Positions 1-12,606 of a DNA stretch of 64,000 nt are shown piece after piece. This DNA is from Phyllostachys edulis (taxonomy: Eukaryota > Streptophyta > Magnoliopsida > Poales > Poaceae). A program made the position numbers and the translations under genes. Every line of letters begins with the position of its first letter. The stretch's first letter is position 1. The stretch is taken from positions 11,442,355 to 11,506,354 of the forward strand of contig CM070566.1 of the NCBI GenBank assembly GCA_036346405.1. Direction: 5' to 3'. The notes beneath the pieces are model-generated. The model searched no databases and was not told the origin of the DNA. It saw only the letters and a list, made by a program, of their open reading frames with translations.

Positions 1-207
1 TCCGCATTAGAAATCGGTTTTTAGAGCCTAAAGGAATTTAAAACGCCTATTCACCCCCCCTCTAGTCGGCCACCTCGTTCTTACAACTGTACTTGTTCTT
101 TGATCTTCGTAGCTCTTATAGCTATTAAAGTGAAAATCATGTTAAATTCAAACTAGGTAAAAAGGATTCATGCTGCTATTCACCCCCCTATAGTCGTCTT
201 TCCGGTC
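1..207. other. TE-derived junction, no gene seen
   Basis: No coding region is visible. The stretch holds two similar copies of a short string (ctattcacccccc followed by ctctagtcg or tatagtcg) near 44-66 and 175-197. C-rich strings of this kind occur just outside LTRs of some Ty1/copia elements in grasses, so the stretch may be copia debris next to the truncated pol of element C. That assignment is inference; only the repeated string is seen. Confidence 0.3.
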
Positions 208-965
208 CTACACATCATCATCAAATACCTCGTAGGCTAAGTGCCCGAAGACACCGCGGGGCAAAGGATACTTTTTCTTTACCGTAACTTCATTAAGCGG
301 ACGGTAATCAACGCACATGCGCAAAGTATTGTCCTTGTTCTTTACAAAGATTGCCGGACAACCCCACAGAGATGAGCTAGGGCAGATAAAACCCTTCTCT
401 TGCAGCTCACCAAGTTGTTTCTTCAACTCCACCAACTCATTCGGTGGCATTCGGTAAGGCCTCTTTGAAATCGGGGCAGTACCGGGCGCCAACTCGATAA
501 CGAAATCGAGGTCACGAACTGGTGGTATCCCTGGAAGATCTTCGAGAAATACATCAATGAAGTCACAAACCATTGGGACTTCACGAATATCTAGAGACGG
601 CTTCGCTTCCAACGCGAAGAGATGCGGACCTTGCAGCTTCGGCGAAAAGCGAACCTGCTCACTAGAGGGACTAGACAAAGAGATGCACTTCTTGGCGCAA
701 TCGATTTGTCCCAAGTGCTGAGACGACCAATCCATACCAAGAATCACATCTAAGCTCGCTGAATGGAGGAGGATAAGATTTGCTAAAAATCCTACTCCCT
801 CAATCACAACAGGAACATCCCGTCACTCAGATTCAGCTCTCAACTCCGAACCGGGAGAGCGAATGAGCAACGGGACCAACAAAGGAGCAAAAAGAAGCTC
901 ACCAACAGCAGCAAAAGACTTAGGAACAAAGGAATGAGATGCTCCTGAATCAAACAAAACAGTAG
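208..965 (-). pseudogene. pol: gypsy pol fragment: aspartic protease and N-terminal reverse transcriptase
   Basis: Reading from about 960 downward, the protease active-site motif DSGASHSFV is seen, followed after an in-frame stop by the protease C-terminal motif ILGMDWSSQH (about 725). Next comes the start of RT with FIDVFLEDLPGIPP, KRPYRMPPNEL, GFICPSSSLWGCPAIFV and MCVDYRPLNEVT. The frame ends at 208, before the YxDD catalytic motif, so polymerase activity is impossible. The order and motifs are those of Ty3/gypsy pol. Neighbouring gag lies upstream on the same strand. A nonfunctional 5' remnant of pol is a secure reading. Confidence 0.85.
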
Positions 966-1014
966 CAGGATGAGAGTTAACAAGAAGTGTACCCAACACA
1001 ACGCCAGGTGCCTC

Positions 1015-2034
1015 CTACGCTTCCTCGGCGGAGATGTGGTTGACGCGGCCGCTACCCACACCTTGGGCTACGGGGACAACCTTCTGATCCTGGGAAGGAC
1101 CACCTCCTTGCCCACGTCCTCCATTAGGACGAGGGGCCGCTCCAATCTTCTTAGGGCAATTATTCGCATAATGGCCCTTCTGATTGCAGAAATAGCAAGT
1201 GACGTCGGCAACATTGTGGAGGCCACCTTGCTGAGGCGGAGGTACATGTGGTCGAGACACGGCCTGCGGAGGACGAGGTGCAGGTGTAGAAAGCCTCGGA
1301 GGAACTGGGCTCGAGGACGGGCACCGAGCCTACCTCAACAAAACGGGAACACCGCCTTGGACGCTCAGGACTCCCACTTACGCTTGCGGGACTCTCCTAG
1401 CGCTCTTCCCTTGAACTCTGCAACGATGGTCTTGTCGACCAAGGTCTGAAAGTCAGGGAAGTCGACGATAGATAGCTTGTCCTGAAGCTCCTCAGACAAA
1501 CCATCTACGAACTTCTCCTGCTTGGCTTCATCGGTAGCCACCTCTCCGGGAGCATAACGAGCCAAATGGTTAAACTCGTACAAATACTCCGTGACTGACC
1601 TTTGCCCTTGCTTGAGCGAGAGAAATTCCTTCTTCTTGAGCTTCATCACACCGGCGGGGATGTGAGCCCGACGGAAAGCAGAACGGAACTCCTCCCAAGA
1701 GATGAAATGGCGGCCACGGCATGGCGAGGAAACTTTCCCACCATGAAAGAGCTGCACCTTTCAGCTGATGGGAGGCGAAGAGTGTCTTCTCATGATCCCG
1801 CATCGAGCGATGTTGAGCTTTACTCAACCAGACACGAAGCGATCGTCAGATCCAGCGGGTCTTCCGACCTAGAGAAAGTGGTGGTGAGCCAAGGAACTCC
1901 GAGAGTCCTCGCATGGTGATGTCCACTTCTCCCCGATCCGAGACACCGAAAAGAGTGGAGGTATTGCGCGATAACCTCCGAATCCTTGTTCGATCCATTC
2001 GGTTTTGCTCGATCTGAGCAAGAACCGAAGCCAT
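1015..2034 (-). pseudogene. gag: gypsy gag remnant with CCHC zinc knuckle
   Basis: The N-terminus reads MASVLAQIEQNRMDRTRI (2034 downward) and continues in broken frames. The capsid-like region (1365-1827) shows LKGAALSWWES, FRSAFRRAHIPAGVMKLKKKEF and SVTEYLYEFNHLARYAPGEV, all typical of plant gypsy gag. A CCHC knuckle CYFCNQKGHYANNCPKK lies near 1145-1195 and would bind the RNA genome. At least two frameshifts separate these pieces, one after the SEFLGS segment near 1880 and one near 1690. The fragment lies between the PBS and the protease, as expected. It cannot give an intact protein. Confidence 0.8.
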
Positions 2035-2818
2035 GGTCGGAGGAGGCGGAGCTCCTCATCCCACCAAGCCGATTGGCCTTGACCACTACGAATCCTTCCA
2101 CCCATCCTGTTCCAAAGAGAAGGGTTGGCAACACAACCCAAAAATTAGAAGCTAAAGAAAGTGAAAAGCCAACGACTAGAGGAAAGAGCATCACCCTAAC
2201 CGAAAGCTAAAGTAAACAGTGAAGGAAACGACTCTAAAAGCTCACAAAAAGGCTCAAAAAACAGCAAGGAAACACAAGACTTAAGAACAATTTCCTAACC
2301 ACGACCAACCCAGATTGAAAGGACGAGTAATCGATCAAGAAGACAAAAATTCAGAACACTACTCTAGCTCTAACACTTCTACAAAGCAAGGTAAAACCAA
2401 AAAAATAGAAGTTAGATACTTAGCCAACTAATATCACATCTTACCCTTTTATTCCCACAAGTTTTAGTTGAATTACCCTCTCATTATCTACCTTAATTAC
2501 TAGCTAGCAGCTTGCTGTCCAAATTTGAAATCCAGCTCCAAGCACTTTTTTCTTCACCAAAGGGCAACCCAAACTTCAATTTTAGAACTCTCAAGGTTCC
2601 CAAAACCGTAATTAAACGACAACAACTATCTTTTGAGAGAATGAGAGGAAAACAACTTTTTAAACTTAATCAAGAGTAAGATGAGATAAGAGAGCTAAGA
2701 TAGGTAAGGAGTAAAATCTGAGAATTTACTTAGCTTTCATAAACCATTTGATATTTTGAAACTAAGTTTTTTAAATCATCCTAAAGACGACCAAGCTAGG
2801 GTTACTACGGCCAGTACG
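2035..2818 (-). other. Untranslated leader of element C
   Basis: This stretch between the PBS and gag has no supported gene. It is A/T-rich and matches, in inverted orientation, the leader at 63460-64000 of element F (for example the shared string actccttacctatctta). This is direct evidence that C and F are the same family. Confidence 0.7.
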
Positions 2819-2830
2819 GCTCTGATACCA
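2819..2830 (-). other. Primer binding site of element C (initiator Met tRNA)
   Basis: On the minus strand the sequence is TGGTATCAGAGC, the usual complement of the 3' end of plant initiator-methionine tRNA. It lies five bases from the LTR end (CCTCACA), so it fixes the LTR boundary at 2836. Confidence 0.9.
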
Positions 2831-2835
2831 AACTT

Positions 2836-5800
2836 TGTGAGGACCCGGGAAATTCGACTTGTAATGCTTAGTCTTCCATTTGACCCTAGTATCACAAACA
2901 AAATATCACGTGCCTCGGGAAAATGTACACATCCCAGAAGTGTTGTACACACACCCTTTTACAAAGTCATGCATCAATTCCATTCAAGCACAGAACCAAA
3001 GCAAGACTAGATTAACAAAAGACAATATAATAAGGTTGTTACAGCAAGGGCCAATTGGCCACAAAAGCTAAAAAGAGATAAATAACAGCGGAAGTAAAAT
3101 GCCATAAGATGGCGATAAACAAAAAAGCCGCAGTTTGCCTTTAAGCCCACAAGGCAACTGATCGAGCCACTAGCTAGTCGTCCAACACCAAGTCCGGATC
3201 ACAAAAGTCAATCCCTTGGGGATCGACCTCCTCTGCACAAGTTAAGCAAAGCAAATGAGTACAAAATGTACTCATAAGACTTACAAGTAATGTACCTATA
3301 CATAGCTACATGCAAGCTTTAACAAAGGTGTAGGTCAGAGGTTTATTTTCAAAGATAAAGCAATTTTCATTTGCAATAAGGTAATAACTTGAAAGCAGCT
3401 TTTTGCAATCTGTTTTATGTTCAAATAACACTAGACAACAACAATAATAATAGATAGATGACAACAACAACTTGGAAGTGACTAACCCATTAGTCACCAC
3501 AACAATAGCATGAATTTCCCATTCATACCAACCAACATCAAGTTTTAATTAAAGGTTGTAGTCTAATTCTTGCGGAAAATAACCAAGCTTGTCCATATCC
3601 TAGGATGAGGCTATTCGAATAGATTTAACCCTGCAGGGGTGTACCAATGTACCCACACGTGAGACCACCTTTTCGCCAAGCTATTTATCACACTTCCTTT
3701 GGTATGCCGGCACGGTTAGTCTTACATGACACTTTCCAATGGAATGTATTAACTACGAGTCACCCATATGGAAGAAGCCCATACGTTGATGCGGAGTCAT
3801 CAAAGATGCTCTCCTCCTTATAAAGGATGGTGCTCCTTGCAGTGGATAACGCTCCACCACTACTCACCCAAAACACTTAACACCTGTTTCTTTTTCAACA
3901 CAACACACACACACACACTTCCACCAACGAACTCTAATCACAGCAAGATAACCTAGGCTCAGTAGTAGAGGATAAACATTTACCTACAGATTATGCAACT
4001 AGAGGATCAACTAATCAAACCATAATTTAACAACAAAATAGAGCATGCAATACATATAGTTGTAAACAAGATATTTAGACTTTGAAATAATGGGATTAGT
4101 ATGATCAAACTGCTTGCCTTATTGGATATACTCAATATGTTGCAAAGGATTACTTTCGCAATCAACGGACTCGCTTCAACCTCAACTAAAAGAACCGATA
4201 AGAACGAAGAACACCGAAAAGACTCAAAAACCAACTTCCACCAAAAGCTCTGAAATTTTTACAGAAGGAAGAGAATGATTTTAAGGAATTTAGCAATAAG
4301 AACCAATTGATTTGGATTCTCAATGCAAAAGCTATGGCCAAAACAAATCTGCCTACTTTGAAAATTGTCAAAAATTCACTTCGGTTATTATTCATCCGAA
4401 ATTAAATTTTTGGCACAAATTTCTAGAGAGGTGTTGCACCTGAAATTTTTAAGGTAAATAAAGCACCACATGATATGAACAACACAATTTGATTCACTTC
4501 ATTTGGAGCTAGGATGCATTTTCCATGATTTTTCAAAGACATGAAAAAGTGCACAAGCTAAAAGCCTTTACAAAACTTTTGAAAATAGTAGCATGCCTAA
4601 GACCTATTTTACAACTAAGCTAACTAACAGAGGAAACCAACAAAGTTGATTTCACTCAAAAAGGAGCTACAGAGAAATACTTATGCATTTTTCAAGTTAA
4701 ATGATTTTTTTAATGCAACAATTAAAGCTAAACTAATTTTAAATCTATTAACAGATTTTTACGAGCAAAACTAAGCTTACAACCATTTTTATATTAAAGC
4801 TTAGTTAATCAACCAAAAGGATTTAAAATGAAATAGTTATGCAATTTTAAAGTTTAATACAATTTTCAGCTTAACAAATAAAACTTACTGGGTTTTTAGA
4901 AAACACCACCGAAAAGGAAAAGCATGGGCCGTTGAGATCAAATCCAACGCCCACGCCAAGACTACAAAGACAGCCATGCACGGCGCACCAGAAATGATAA
5001 CCAACGCTGATCAAGATCCAACGGTCCATCATGATCGAACCTTCTGGACGGTCCGAAAGTTCAAGCGAACGCGGCCGCCGATCTCGCGATGAGCTACCGA
5101 AGCGGCAACGTCGACGGTCCGAACGCTTCACGCAATCTCACCGCTGATCAAGAATCGGACGGACAAGGCTACGGGAGGTCCGGGGTCCGAAGGTCCCGCA
5201 GATCTCAACCGTAGATCTTGAAATGGACGGCTGACGTTCGGTGGTCCGAACGTTCACAGCGATCTAGATCGTTGGATCTAGATCAGACGGTGAAGGTTCA
5301 ATGATCCAAACGTCACCCAAATCTGGGCCATTGATATTGAATCCAATGGCTCACATCGATGGAAGCCATCCGCACGCGACCGAGAGAGAGAGAAAGAGCG
5401 GGCCCCACTGTCAGCGACTGTAAGGCACAGAAAAGAAGGCTATTAATTGCTAAGCCATTAATTAATCGTGATTAACTATGATTAGTGATTAATGAACCGG
5501 ATCTCTGTTCAAAAGGCACGCACAGTGAGCAATGAAGCTCGAGCCCACCCGACAGAGAGACTCAGAGGCATAATTAAAGCCACACATTAACTACTAAGCA
5601 TTCATTAACACAGACATTAATATGATGATTAGCAATTAATGGAACGGATCTTTGTCTTAAAGATTATGGCACGCAGTGCCACTCGTCCGACAAAACACCC
5701 GAAGCGCTCCCGTGCTCACCGGCCGGGCGACTCAAATGCACAACGCAAGAACCAAGGGTACCACTGACCGCAATAGCAATGCGCACCCATTGGTAACCTT

Positions 5801-7445
5801 CTCGACAATGGCGGTCTAAAACGCCATGAAATGCCGAGAAGAGCGGAGGTGACAACACGGCCAAAGATGAAAAGCGAAAAGGTGCTTCGCATTGTTCTGA
5901 GAAGTGGGTGCCTGAGCCTCTAGGGACTAATTAGAAGCTACCTGAGCACCGAAGAGCTTCAAAGAAGGTCGGAGCAGCTCCGACGACGAGGAGGCTTGCC
6001 GGGGCTGAGGAAGACGATGTGGAGAAGCCGATCTGAGCAACAAGACGACACAAGAATGGTAAGGATAGCTCCATTAAGGCTCAGAGATGGTCTTTGAGCA
6101 ACCAATTGGAAAATGGAGGGCTTACCGGAGTTAAAGACGAAGAGGGATGAACCTCGGCCGAAAAGGGAAAATCCAAAATTAGCCGCTTCCTATTGAGCAA
6201 AAGGTGATAAGAGGGACCAGCTTGAGCAAAAAGATTCCCAAATGAACCACTGGAACACCGAAGAGGAAGAGGCTTGCTTGCGGCCTCCAATGGCGATTCT
6301 AGGGTTTTTGTGAATTGAGCTCAACCAAGCACAGTGAGGCAAAGGCAAAGCTCAAGGGTGGTGAAAGAAAGCTGAGGGAGAGCTCAGTGGCTACTTATAG
6401 CCAAGAGAGCAGGGAGTGAGCAACGGCAACATTACCACGGTCAAGCCTGCTGCCATGAGCCGAGGGGATGGGAGCAGGTGAAGAGGAGACTTAGAGGGCA
6501 CGCTCTGGCAAGCATTAACTGCAAAGAGTCGTTGCAAGGACGAGGAGAATGGACAAGGCTTGCTCTCCCATTCTGCACACGCCATGGCTTCGCTGGCGCA
6601 TGAGCGCGGGACAGAGGGAAGGAGACGATGACCAGGGGCGATGGGGGTCCATCGGTCATAGAGAAAGAAAAGGGCAAAGCTAGCTCGGGTCCAAAGTGAG
6701 CAAGGGTTGAGCCGCACCGTAACACACTGGCCCAACACACGACGGTTGGATCTGATTTGGTATTTGAGATTGCACGAGAGAGGGAGGTCCAAAAGGCCCA
6801 ACCGATAAAGATCGTTGGATTGCAGTCCAAATTAATCTGTTGAGACTCACCGTGCCACTTTAAACGCACCGAGTGCAATTAAGTGGGTTAGGCTCGACCA
6901 AGAAGGAAGTTGGCTCGAGTCAGACTCGGGTCCGACTCAAACCCAACAGAGGTTTGACTAGGGTTTGAAAAGGGAGCTGAAAACTTGGAATAATTATTAG
7001 AGATAGCAAACTAACTCCAAAAATTCTAATATTTTGACTGGAGGTTTCTAGCTCCAGGATAAACCTTACATAAATTTTCCAGAGGTTTTTATGAACAACA
7101 TTTTTCTCCAGAAATTTATCAAAGCTTGTTCTAGGGTTTGACCAAGAGTCAAACTGGTTTGACTGCCTCTTAAAAATTATCAAATAATTTCTAAAAATTA
7201 TGAAATTTTTCAGAGGTGTCACACAGCTTCCCTAGAACCAAGGAAAAACTATTTCCAGGGGTTGAACACAAGATTCTTAACAAGGAGGTCATGACTTTAG
7301 TCAATTGGGGATTTTGGTTTTTGATTTCCCATAATTCCTTTACAAGAATTACAGAAAAGTTCAAAAACTTCAAGATGCAAGAAAAGTTTTAATTTCTTCT
7401 CATTTTCTTACATTTGAAACACACACCCATATTTGGGATGTTACA
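2836..7445 (-). repeat. 5' LTR of element C (about 4.6 kb)
   Basis: The minus-strand LTR begins TGTAACATCCC at 7445 and ends CCTCACA at 2836, giving standard TG...CA ends. A TATA-like ctataagtag lies at 6391-6400 (minus), a plausible LTR promoter. Toward the 3' end lie the palindrome ctattcgaatag (3611-3622) and a GAGTAC/GTACTC hairpin (3257-3273), both shared with four other LTRs in the window. Short open frames inside it are not genes. A 4.6-kb LTR is large even for Tekay-type elements. Confidence 0.8.
3257..3622 (-). other. LTR C copy of the conserved hairpin-palindrome pair
   Basis: GAGTAC (3257-3262) and GTACTC (3268-3273) form a six-base stem with a five-base loop. About 338 bases away is the perfect 12-base palindrome ctattcgaatag (3611-3622). 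The same pair at similar spacing occurs in LTRs A, B, D and F. Confidence 0.7.
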
Positions 7446-7451
7446 GTCTCC

Positions 7452-7702
7452 CTCAACCTCCTTGAAGAGCACCGCGTACAGGCCATATCCACCATGGCAA
7501 AATACGCTAAAGGGGTCGCTTGGACATACAATAGGAAGGCCAGGATCCGTGCCCTAACGCCAGGCAACATGGTCCTCAAGCGAGCCGCAAATCTCACAAC
7601 CATAGGCAAGCTGGAGTCGAAGTGGGAAGGACCATACATCATCACCCACAGCACAAGGGCTGGCTCCTACTACCTCGCGACGCCCGAAGGGCAACAAATT
7701 TA
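7452..7702 (+). pseudogene. pol: gypsy integrase C-terminal end (Tat-like)
   Basis: An open frame runs from 7452 through the motifs NRKARIRALTPGNMVLKRA and KWEGPYIITHSTRAGSYYLA to a stop at about 7702. The sequence W-GPY followed by Y-LA just before the stop is the typical C-terminal end of plant gypsy integrase. The upstream part of pol is missing because element C lies directly against it at 7445. No chromodomain follows, in keeping with a Tat-type rather than chromovirus element. The fragment is the last 80 or so codons only. Confidence 0.75.
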
Positions 7703-7742
7703 AACCATACATGGAATGCTAAAAGCCTCTGAAAGTTCTACC

Positions 7743-7879
7743 CTTAGGGCTATGTAAAAACCGGCTGCGCTCAAGAAATCACTACCCGTTAGGGCTATGT
7801 AAAAACCGGCTGCGCCCAGCAAATCACTACCCATTAGGGTTATGTAAATATCGGATGCGCCCAGAAAATGGCCACCCGC
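7743..7879 (+). repeat. Tandem array 1: three units of about 46 bp
   Basis: Three head-to-tail units start ttagggctatgtaaaaaccg (third copy diverged) and end near cactacccg. They lie about 40 bases after the pol stop in the 3' noncoding region of the Tat-like element. Confidence 0.85.
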
Positions 7880-7996
7880 CGCCCTTAAATGACAGGAGCA
7901 TGTACAGAAGCAAGTGTACAACCTCTCAGTGCTTTGTCCCCGTCCAATAAAAATGGGCAGCAGGGATCACACCAAATCACCTCGAGTATATAAACA
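7880..7996. other. Spacer between arrays, no gene seen
   Basis: Unique noncoding sequence of the Tat-like 3' region lying between arrays 1 and 2. Confidence 0.4.
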
Positions 7997-8565
7997 AAGA
8001 CACCGTGCAAGGCTTCTTAGCCCTGGTGCACACCGAGATCCCCAGAAGACCCGAGTGTATAAACAAAGACACAGTGCATGGCTTCTTAGCCCCGGTGCAC
8101 ACCGAGGTCCCCCGAAGACCCGAGTGTATAAACAGACACCGCACGTGGCTTCTTAGCCCCGGTGCACACCGAGGTCCCCTGAAGACTCGAGTGTGTAAAC
8201 AAAGACACCGCGCATGGCTTCTTAGCCCCGGTGCACACTGAGGTTCCCCGAAGACCCGAGTGTGTAAACAAAGACACCGTGCATGGCTTCTTAGCCCTGG
8301 TGCACACCGAGGTCCCCCGAAGACCCGAGTGTATAAACAAACACCGTGCATGGCTTCTTAGCCCCGGTGCACACCGAGGTCCCCCGAAGACCTGAGTGTA
8401 TAAATAAAAACATCGTGCATGGCTTCTTAGCCCTGGTGCACACCGAGGTCCCCCGAAGACCCAAGTGTATAAACAGACACCGCGCATGGCTTCTTAGCCC
8501 TGGTGCACATCGACAACCCCAGCAGACATGTGTAGACAAAGATACCACGCATGCTTAGCCCCAGC
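7997..8565 (+). repeat. Tandem array 2: nine units of about 66-70 bp
   Basis: The core ggcttcttagcc recurs eight times from about 8009 to 8498 and a decayed ninth copy is near 8551. Each unit also contains ggtgcacaccgaggtcccc and a gagtgtataaacaaa string. The open frames across it on both strands simply follow the repeat period and encode repeated peptides; they are not taken as genes. Confidence 0.9.
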
Positions 8566-8629
8566 ACAATACCTAGTCCACAGCACAAAAATGCACCAAG
8601 GGGATGGCGCAGATCTTCGCCTCCCCTTG

Positions 8630-9420
8630 CAAAAAAAAGTTAGGGCTCCCCCGGAGCCCTATCTAAAAAAGTATGGGGGACAGTGCTAGGCTTCGCCTCC
8701 CCCTTGCAAAAAAGTTAGGACTCCGCCGGAGCCCTATCTAAAAAAGTATGGGGGACAGCGCTAGGCTTCGCCTCCCCTCTCGCAAAAAGTTAAGGCTCCT
8801 ATCTAAAAAAGTATAGGGGACGGTGCTAGGCTTCGCCCCTCCCCCTCGCAAAAAAAAAGTTAGGGCTCCCCCAGAACCCTATCTAAAAAAGTATGGGAAA
8901 CAATGCTTCATCTCCCCCTCGAAAAAAAGTTAGGGTTCTCCCGGAGCGCTATCTAAAAAAGTATGGGGGCGGCGCTAGGCTTCGCCTCCCCTTGCAAAAA
9001 AAGTTAGGGCTCCCCCGGAGCCCTATCTAAAGAAGTATGGGGGACGGTGCTAGCCTTCGTCTCCCCCTCGCAAAAAAAGTGAGGGCTCCCCCGGAGCCCT
9101 ATCTAAAAAAGTATGGGGGACGACGCTAATATTCGCCTCCCCCCTCGCAAAAAAGTTAGGGCTCCCCTAGAGCCCTATCTAAAAAAGTATGGGGGACGTC
9201 ACTAGGCTTCGCCTCCCCCTCACAAAAAAGTTAGGGCTCCTCCGATGCCCTATCTAAAAAAGTATAGAGGACGGCGCTAGGCTTTGCCTCCCCCTCGCAA
9301 AAAAGTTAGGGCTCCTCCGGAGACCTATCTAAAAAAGTATGGGGGACGGCACTAGGCTTCACCTCCCCCTCACAAAAAAAAGTTATCCCCTCGCAAAAAA
9401 ATCAGGGCTCCCCTAGAGCT
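8630..9420 (+). repeat. Tandem array 3: about ten units of about 75 bp with an internal palindrome
   Basis: Units run gttagggctcccccggagcc, then ctatctaaaaaagtatgggg, then gcttcgcctcccc and an A-rich end. Each contains gggctcc-ccc-ggagccc, an inverted repeat that can form a hairpin. About ten ctatctaaa boxes are seen from 8660 to 9330, with a decayed eleventh at the right edge. No coding potential. Confidence 0.9.
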
Positions 9421-9725
9421 CTATTGAGAAAACAAGGAGGGCAACGTCAAGCTTCGATCCCCCCTACACCCCACCTACAGCGAGCACACACACGAGACAA
9501 ACAAACGTGCCAACAAAGCCTATTTATTCAACACTAGGTACATAGTACAAAGTACATACACCGAGGGCTCGGCCCGCTAAAAAAAGAAGGGGGTGGGATC
9601 ACACTACATAATCTCATCATACAACATACAAATAAGTGGCGCAACAAATGGCTACGGAGTGCAAGACACACGGTCGCAACAGCCGTCTACGGGGCCATAT
9701 CCCACACCTCCGTGCGTAGCACCCA
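9421..9725. other. Tat-like 3' region, no gene seen
   Basis: Noncoding sequence between array 3 and solo LTR A. It ends in accca (9721-9725), the left copy of the target-site duplication of LTR A. Confidence 0.5.
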
Positions 9726-10090
9726 TGTCGGGACCCAAAAATGCAATTCTGGACCCTCTGTGTATATTGCACTAGTCCAAGATCATGCTAGTGTACACAG
9801 TGGCAACATCGATAAAATATCATTTCTATATACAAAGATGACTAATAAATAGGCAAATAACAACAAATATCAGAGTAACGACCTTAAGGTCAAGGCTTAC
9901 AATTAATGCCCCAGAAGGCGAATAGCTCAATTAACCTACAGCGGAAGGTAACCGAATAACTTCAGTGAAGCACATCCATATGTCCATAGGCAATCGGCTG
10001 GGGTAGCATGACCTAGTTCATCACGATCCTTGAAGTAGACCATGTTGACTGATAATTCCTCCACTTTATCTGAATGATTATAGCAAGATC

Positions 10091-10421
10091 GAGCACACAA
10101 TTGTACTCAACAAGTTGCACCACAGAATGCAATTATTGATGATGGCTTGTTCCAAAGGAAATGGCTTCTATGATTATTTTGCAGAAATACAACATTTGTA
10201 ATTGAATACAAATAATAGATTGAAAGCATAATTCAAAACAAATAAACAATAATAATTTAACTATTATTTTCACAAAGGACACAAAGCCTAATCAATTTAT
10301 TTCACACAACCATATGAGTTAAATCACACAGCTATCCCTTCCCAACTGGTTTTATGAAAATCTACCCTTCGTATGAAATCCCCGAGCATGTCTATGACCG
10401 CAGACGCGGCTATTCGAATAG
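10091..10421 (-). other. LTR A copy of the conserved hairpin-palindrome pair
   Basis: gagcac (10091-10096) and gtactc (10103-10108) pair with one G-T wobble on the minus strand. The palindrome ctattcgaatag is at 10410-10421, 302 bases away. Confidence 0.6.
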
Positions 10422-12606
10422 ATTGATTAACACTCTACAGAGGTTGTACACTTTACCCACAAGATGCAATCAACTAAATCAGAACTGATCACAACAAAAT
10501 CTTTCTGAAACTTCATCTCAACAATTGACACTCCCGATGTGCTTTACCATCGTACCAACCCAAACACAGTGCTTTGGCACGACACACACCATTGGACAGG
10601 GAAGCGGCAAACCATCCCATGATGAGATCTACATGGTAGTCCACACCTCCACCCATCACTGAGCACCTAACCTACAACCTGAGTAGTCAATGCTGAGATT
10701 CCGTAACTTACTAAGTTAGGCCCATCCCATACCAGGCATGTGATTGTACGAAATGCCTAGTTCAATGGGGCACAAAGTTAAGTCCTTAACTGACCAAGGC
10801 GAGACTTCCAATTTGTAACTATGCCACAAAGATTATCATTCTCATTCACAAAGCTCCACCATATCACAAAGTATCCACCATTCGCCTTAGTATAAATCTT
10901 TTCCTACCCTGTCGGTTAAGTGCAACACATGCTATCACAAAGTAATAACACATAGCACACAGTTTTACACAAAGTTTCATAGTCACTTAGTCAAATTTAT
11001 AATTGCAACTCAAATGATATGTGTGACTCGTAGCATGGCTAAGCAATACTATTCGTCTAACCAACCCACGTTGGTGATATGATAATGCCAACTAATAATT
11101 AACCAAACTAGGGTGACAAAAGATCATGATGATACAATAGGCAAGGTGGATATAATCAATTGGGTGAATAGCTAATCCTAAAGCATTTAAATAAATACTT
11201 AAAGTAAATGCAATAATTTGAATCAATGTAATTTTGGAAAACTGGGTTCAACATGACAAAAGGTACAACTTGCCTTGCTATAGCAAAGATGATATTATTT
11301 TATCTTCAATCTTCTACTTCCTTGACCTTCACTCCTTCTGACGATCCCAGACTTCAACGCCTAACGGAAAAGAAAGCACACAAACAAACCAGATTCAAAA
11401 ATACAAATCAAATAAACTCCAAATTGAAATTGAATGGTGCTGGAAGATAGATAATGAATTTAGATGAATTTAAAAAATTGAATGGGTTCAATCGGAGTTC
11501 GGATGAAGAAGATATGGCTTTTGGAAGATCTAATCTAAAGAAAATACTCAAAAAGGAATTCGAATATTGTTTATCGAGCACTGTACATCGAGTACTGTTC
11601 ATCGAGCTTGACTGTAAGTGGTCGTAGGGGGGTTACGACTACTGGTCGTAGGATGTTACGACTACTGGTCATAGGATGTGGACGCCGACCAGGATGCCAC
11701 ATCAACTGGTGACGTCATCGCTCCGGTGAACCTACTGCTCGGGCGCATAACGGTGCACGGCGGTGTCTCATCAGCGATGAGTGATACCAACATGTAGAGA
11801 ACGCTATTACGAACTCATTGTTGCACTTACGGGTGCTTGAGGACGACGGTGTTGAACGATTTATTTAACCAATAAGCGGCGGCGGCGGGTTGTCCGCGAA
11901 CGCTATGGGGCGTTCCTAAGGGAGGTGGGGCATGACGTCGAACGTCGCATGGTGATCACGATGGTGATGTCCATGCGCGGCGGAGACCATCGGAAAAGGC
12001 GCAATTGGCCAGCGAAAGGGCGGCGGCCGAAAGTGAGCAGAGGGAAAATTCTTGGGCTACATTGAACAAGACTTGAAATTGAAGGTGGGGTGGATAGATC
12101 GGGAGGTAAGGCGCATGGTGGCGTGGTTGGATCTTGGAGGGCTTACTGGAGAAACGAGGGACGCAGCGGAGACATCTCGGGCGGCCGAAGATGATGAGGA
12201 CGAAGACGGCGCCGGAGATGTGGGGCACGAGAGCTCCGGATGGTGCGTACAACCTGTGGATAAGGAGGAGGCGATGACCGTGACGCGGCTACGGTGACTC
12301 GGGAAGCTTCAATGGTGAAGGAAGGGCAACGAAGGCGCGGCGCCGTGCTCGGAGAAGAAGACACTCAGCAGCGCTTGACGGCGCATGGAGGCGGAGGAGA
12401 GCTAGGGCACAGAGGCAGCGCAACGAGGTGGAGCGAGGGCGCACGGGGCGGTGCTATTTATAGCATGGGGAAGCTGGTCCGACACGGACGCCAAGACAGC
12501 GGCGGTGTGAACGCGCTGCGCACGTGTGTGCACACAAGGGAGGCAGCTTGGGCTGACAGGTGGGGCCCCAGGCATTAGGGTTTCGGAGACGCGGGGATGC
12601 GGTTGG

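Larger units (their letters stand above)
208..7445 (-). mobile_element. Element C: truncated Ty3/gypsy retrotransposon (Tekay/Del-like)
   Basis: On the minus strand the order is 5' LTR (7445-2836), primer binding site, gag, protease and the start of reverse transcriptase. Pol then stops near 208, so RNase H, integrase and the 3' LTR are missing from the window. The order gag-PR-RT, CCHC gag, initiator-Met PBS and very long LTRs starting TGTAACATCCC fit the Tekay/Del chromovirus lineage; no chromodomain can be seen because that part is absent. The same family appears in direct orientation at 59950-64000: the untranslated leader after the PBS matches closely over several hundred bases. Coding parts carry stops and frameshifts, so this copy is dead. 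Confidence 0.85.

Noticed and set aside
7977..8558. Overlapping open frames of 70-133 codons on both strands; also a superficial CRISPR look
   Set aside because: They follow the 66-70 bp tandem repeat with no unique spacers; this is an array in a plant retrotransposon.
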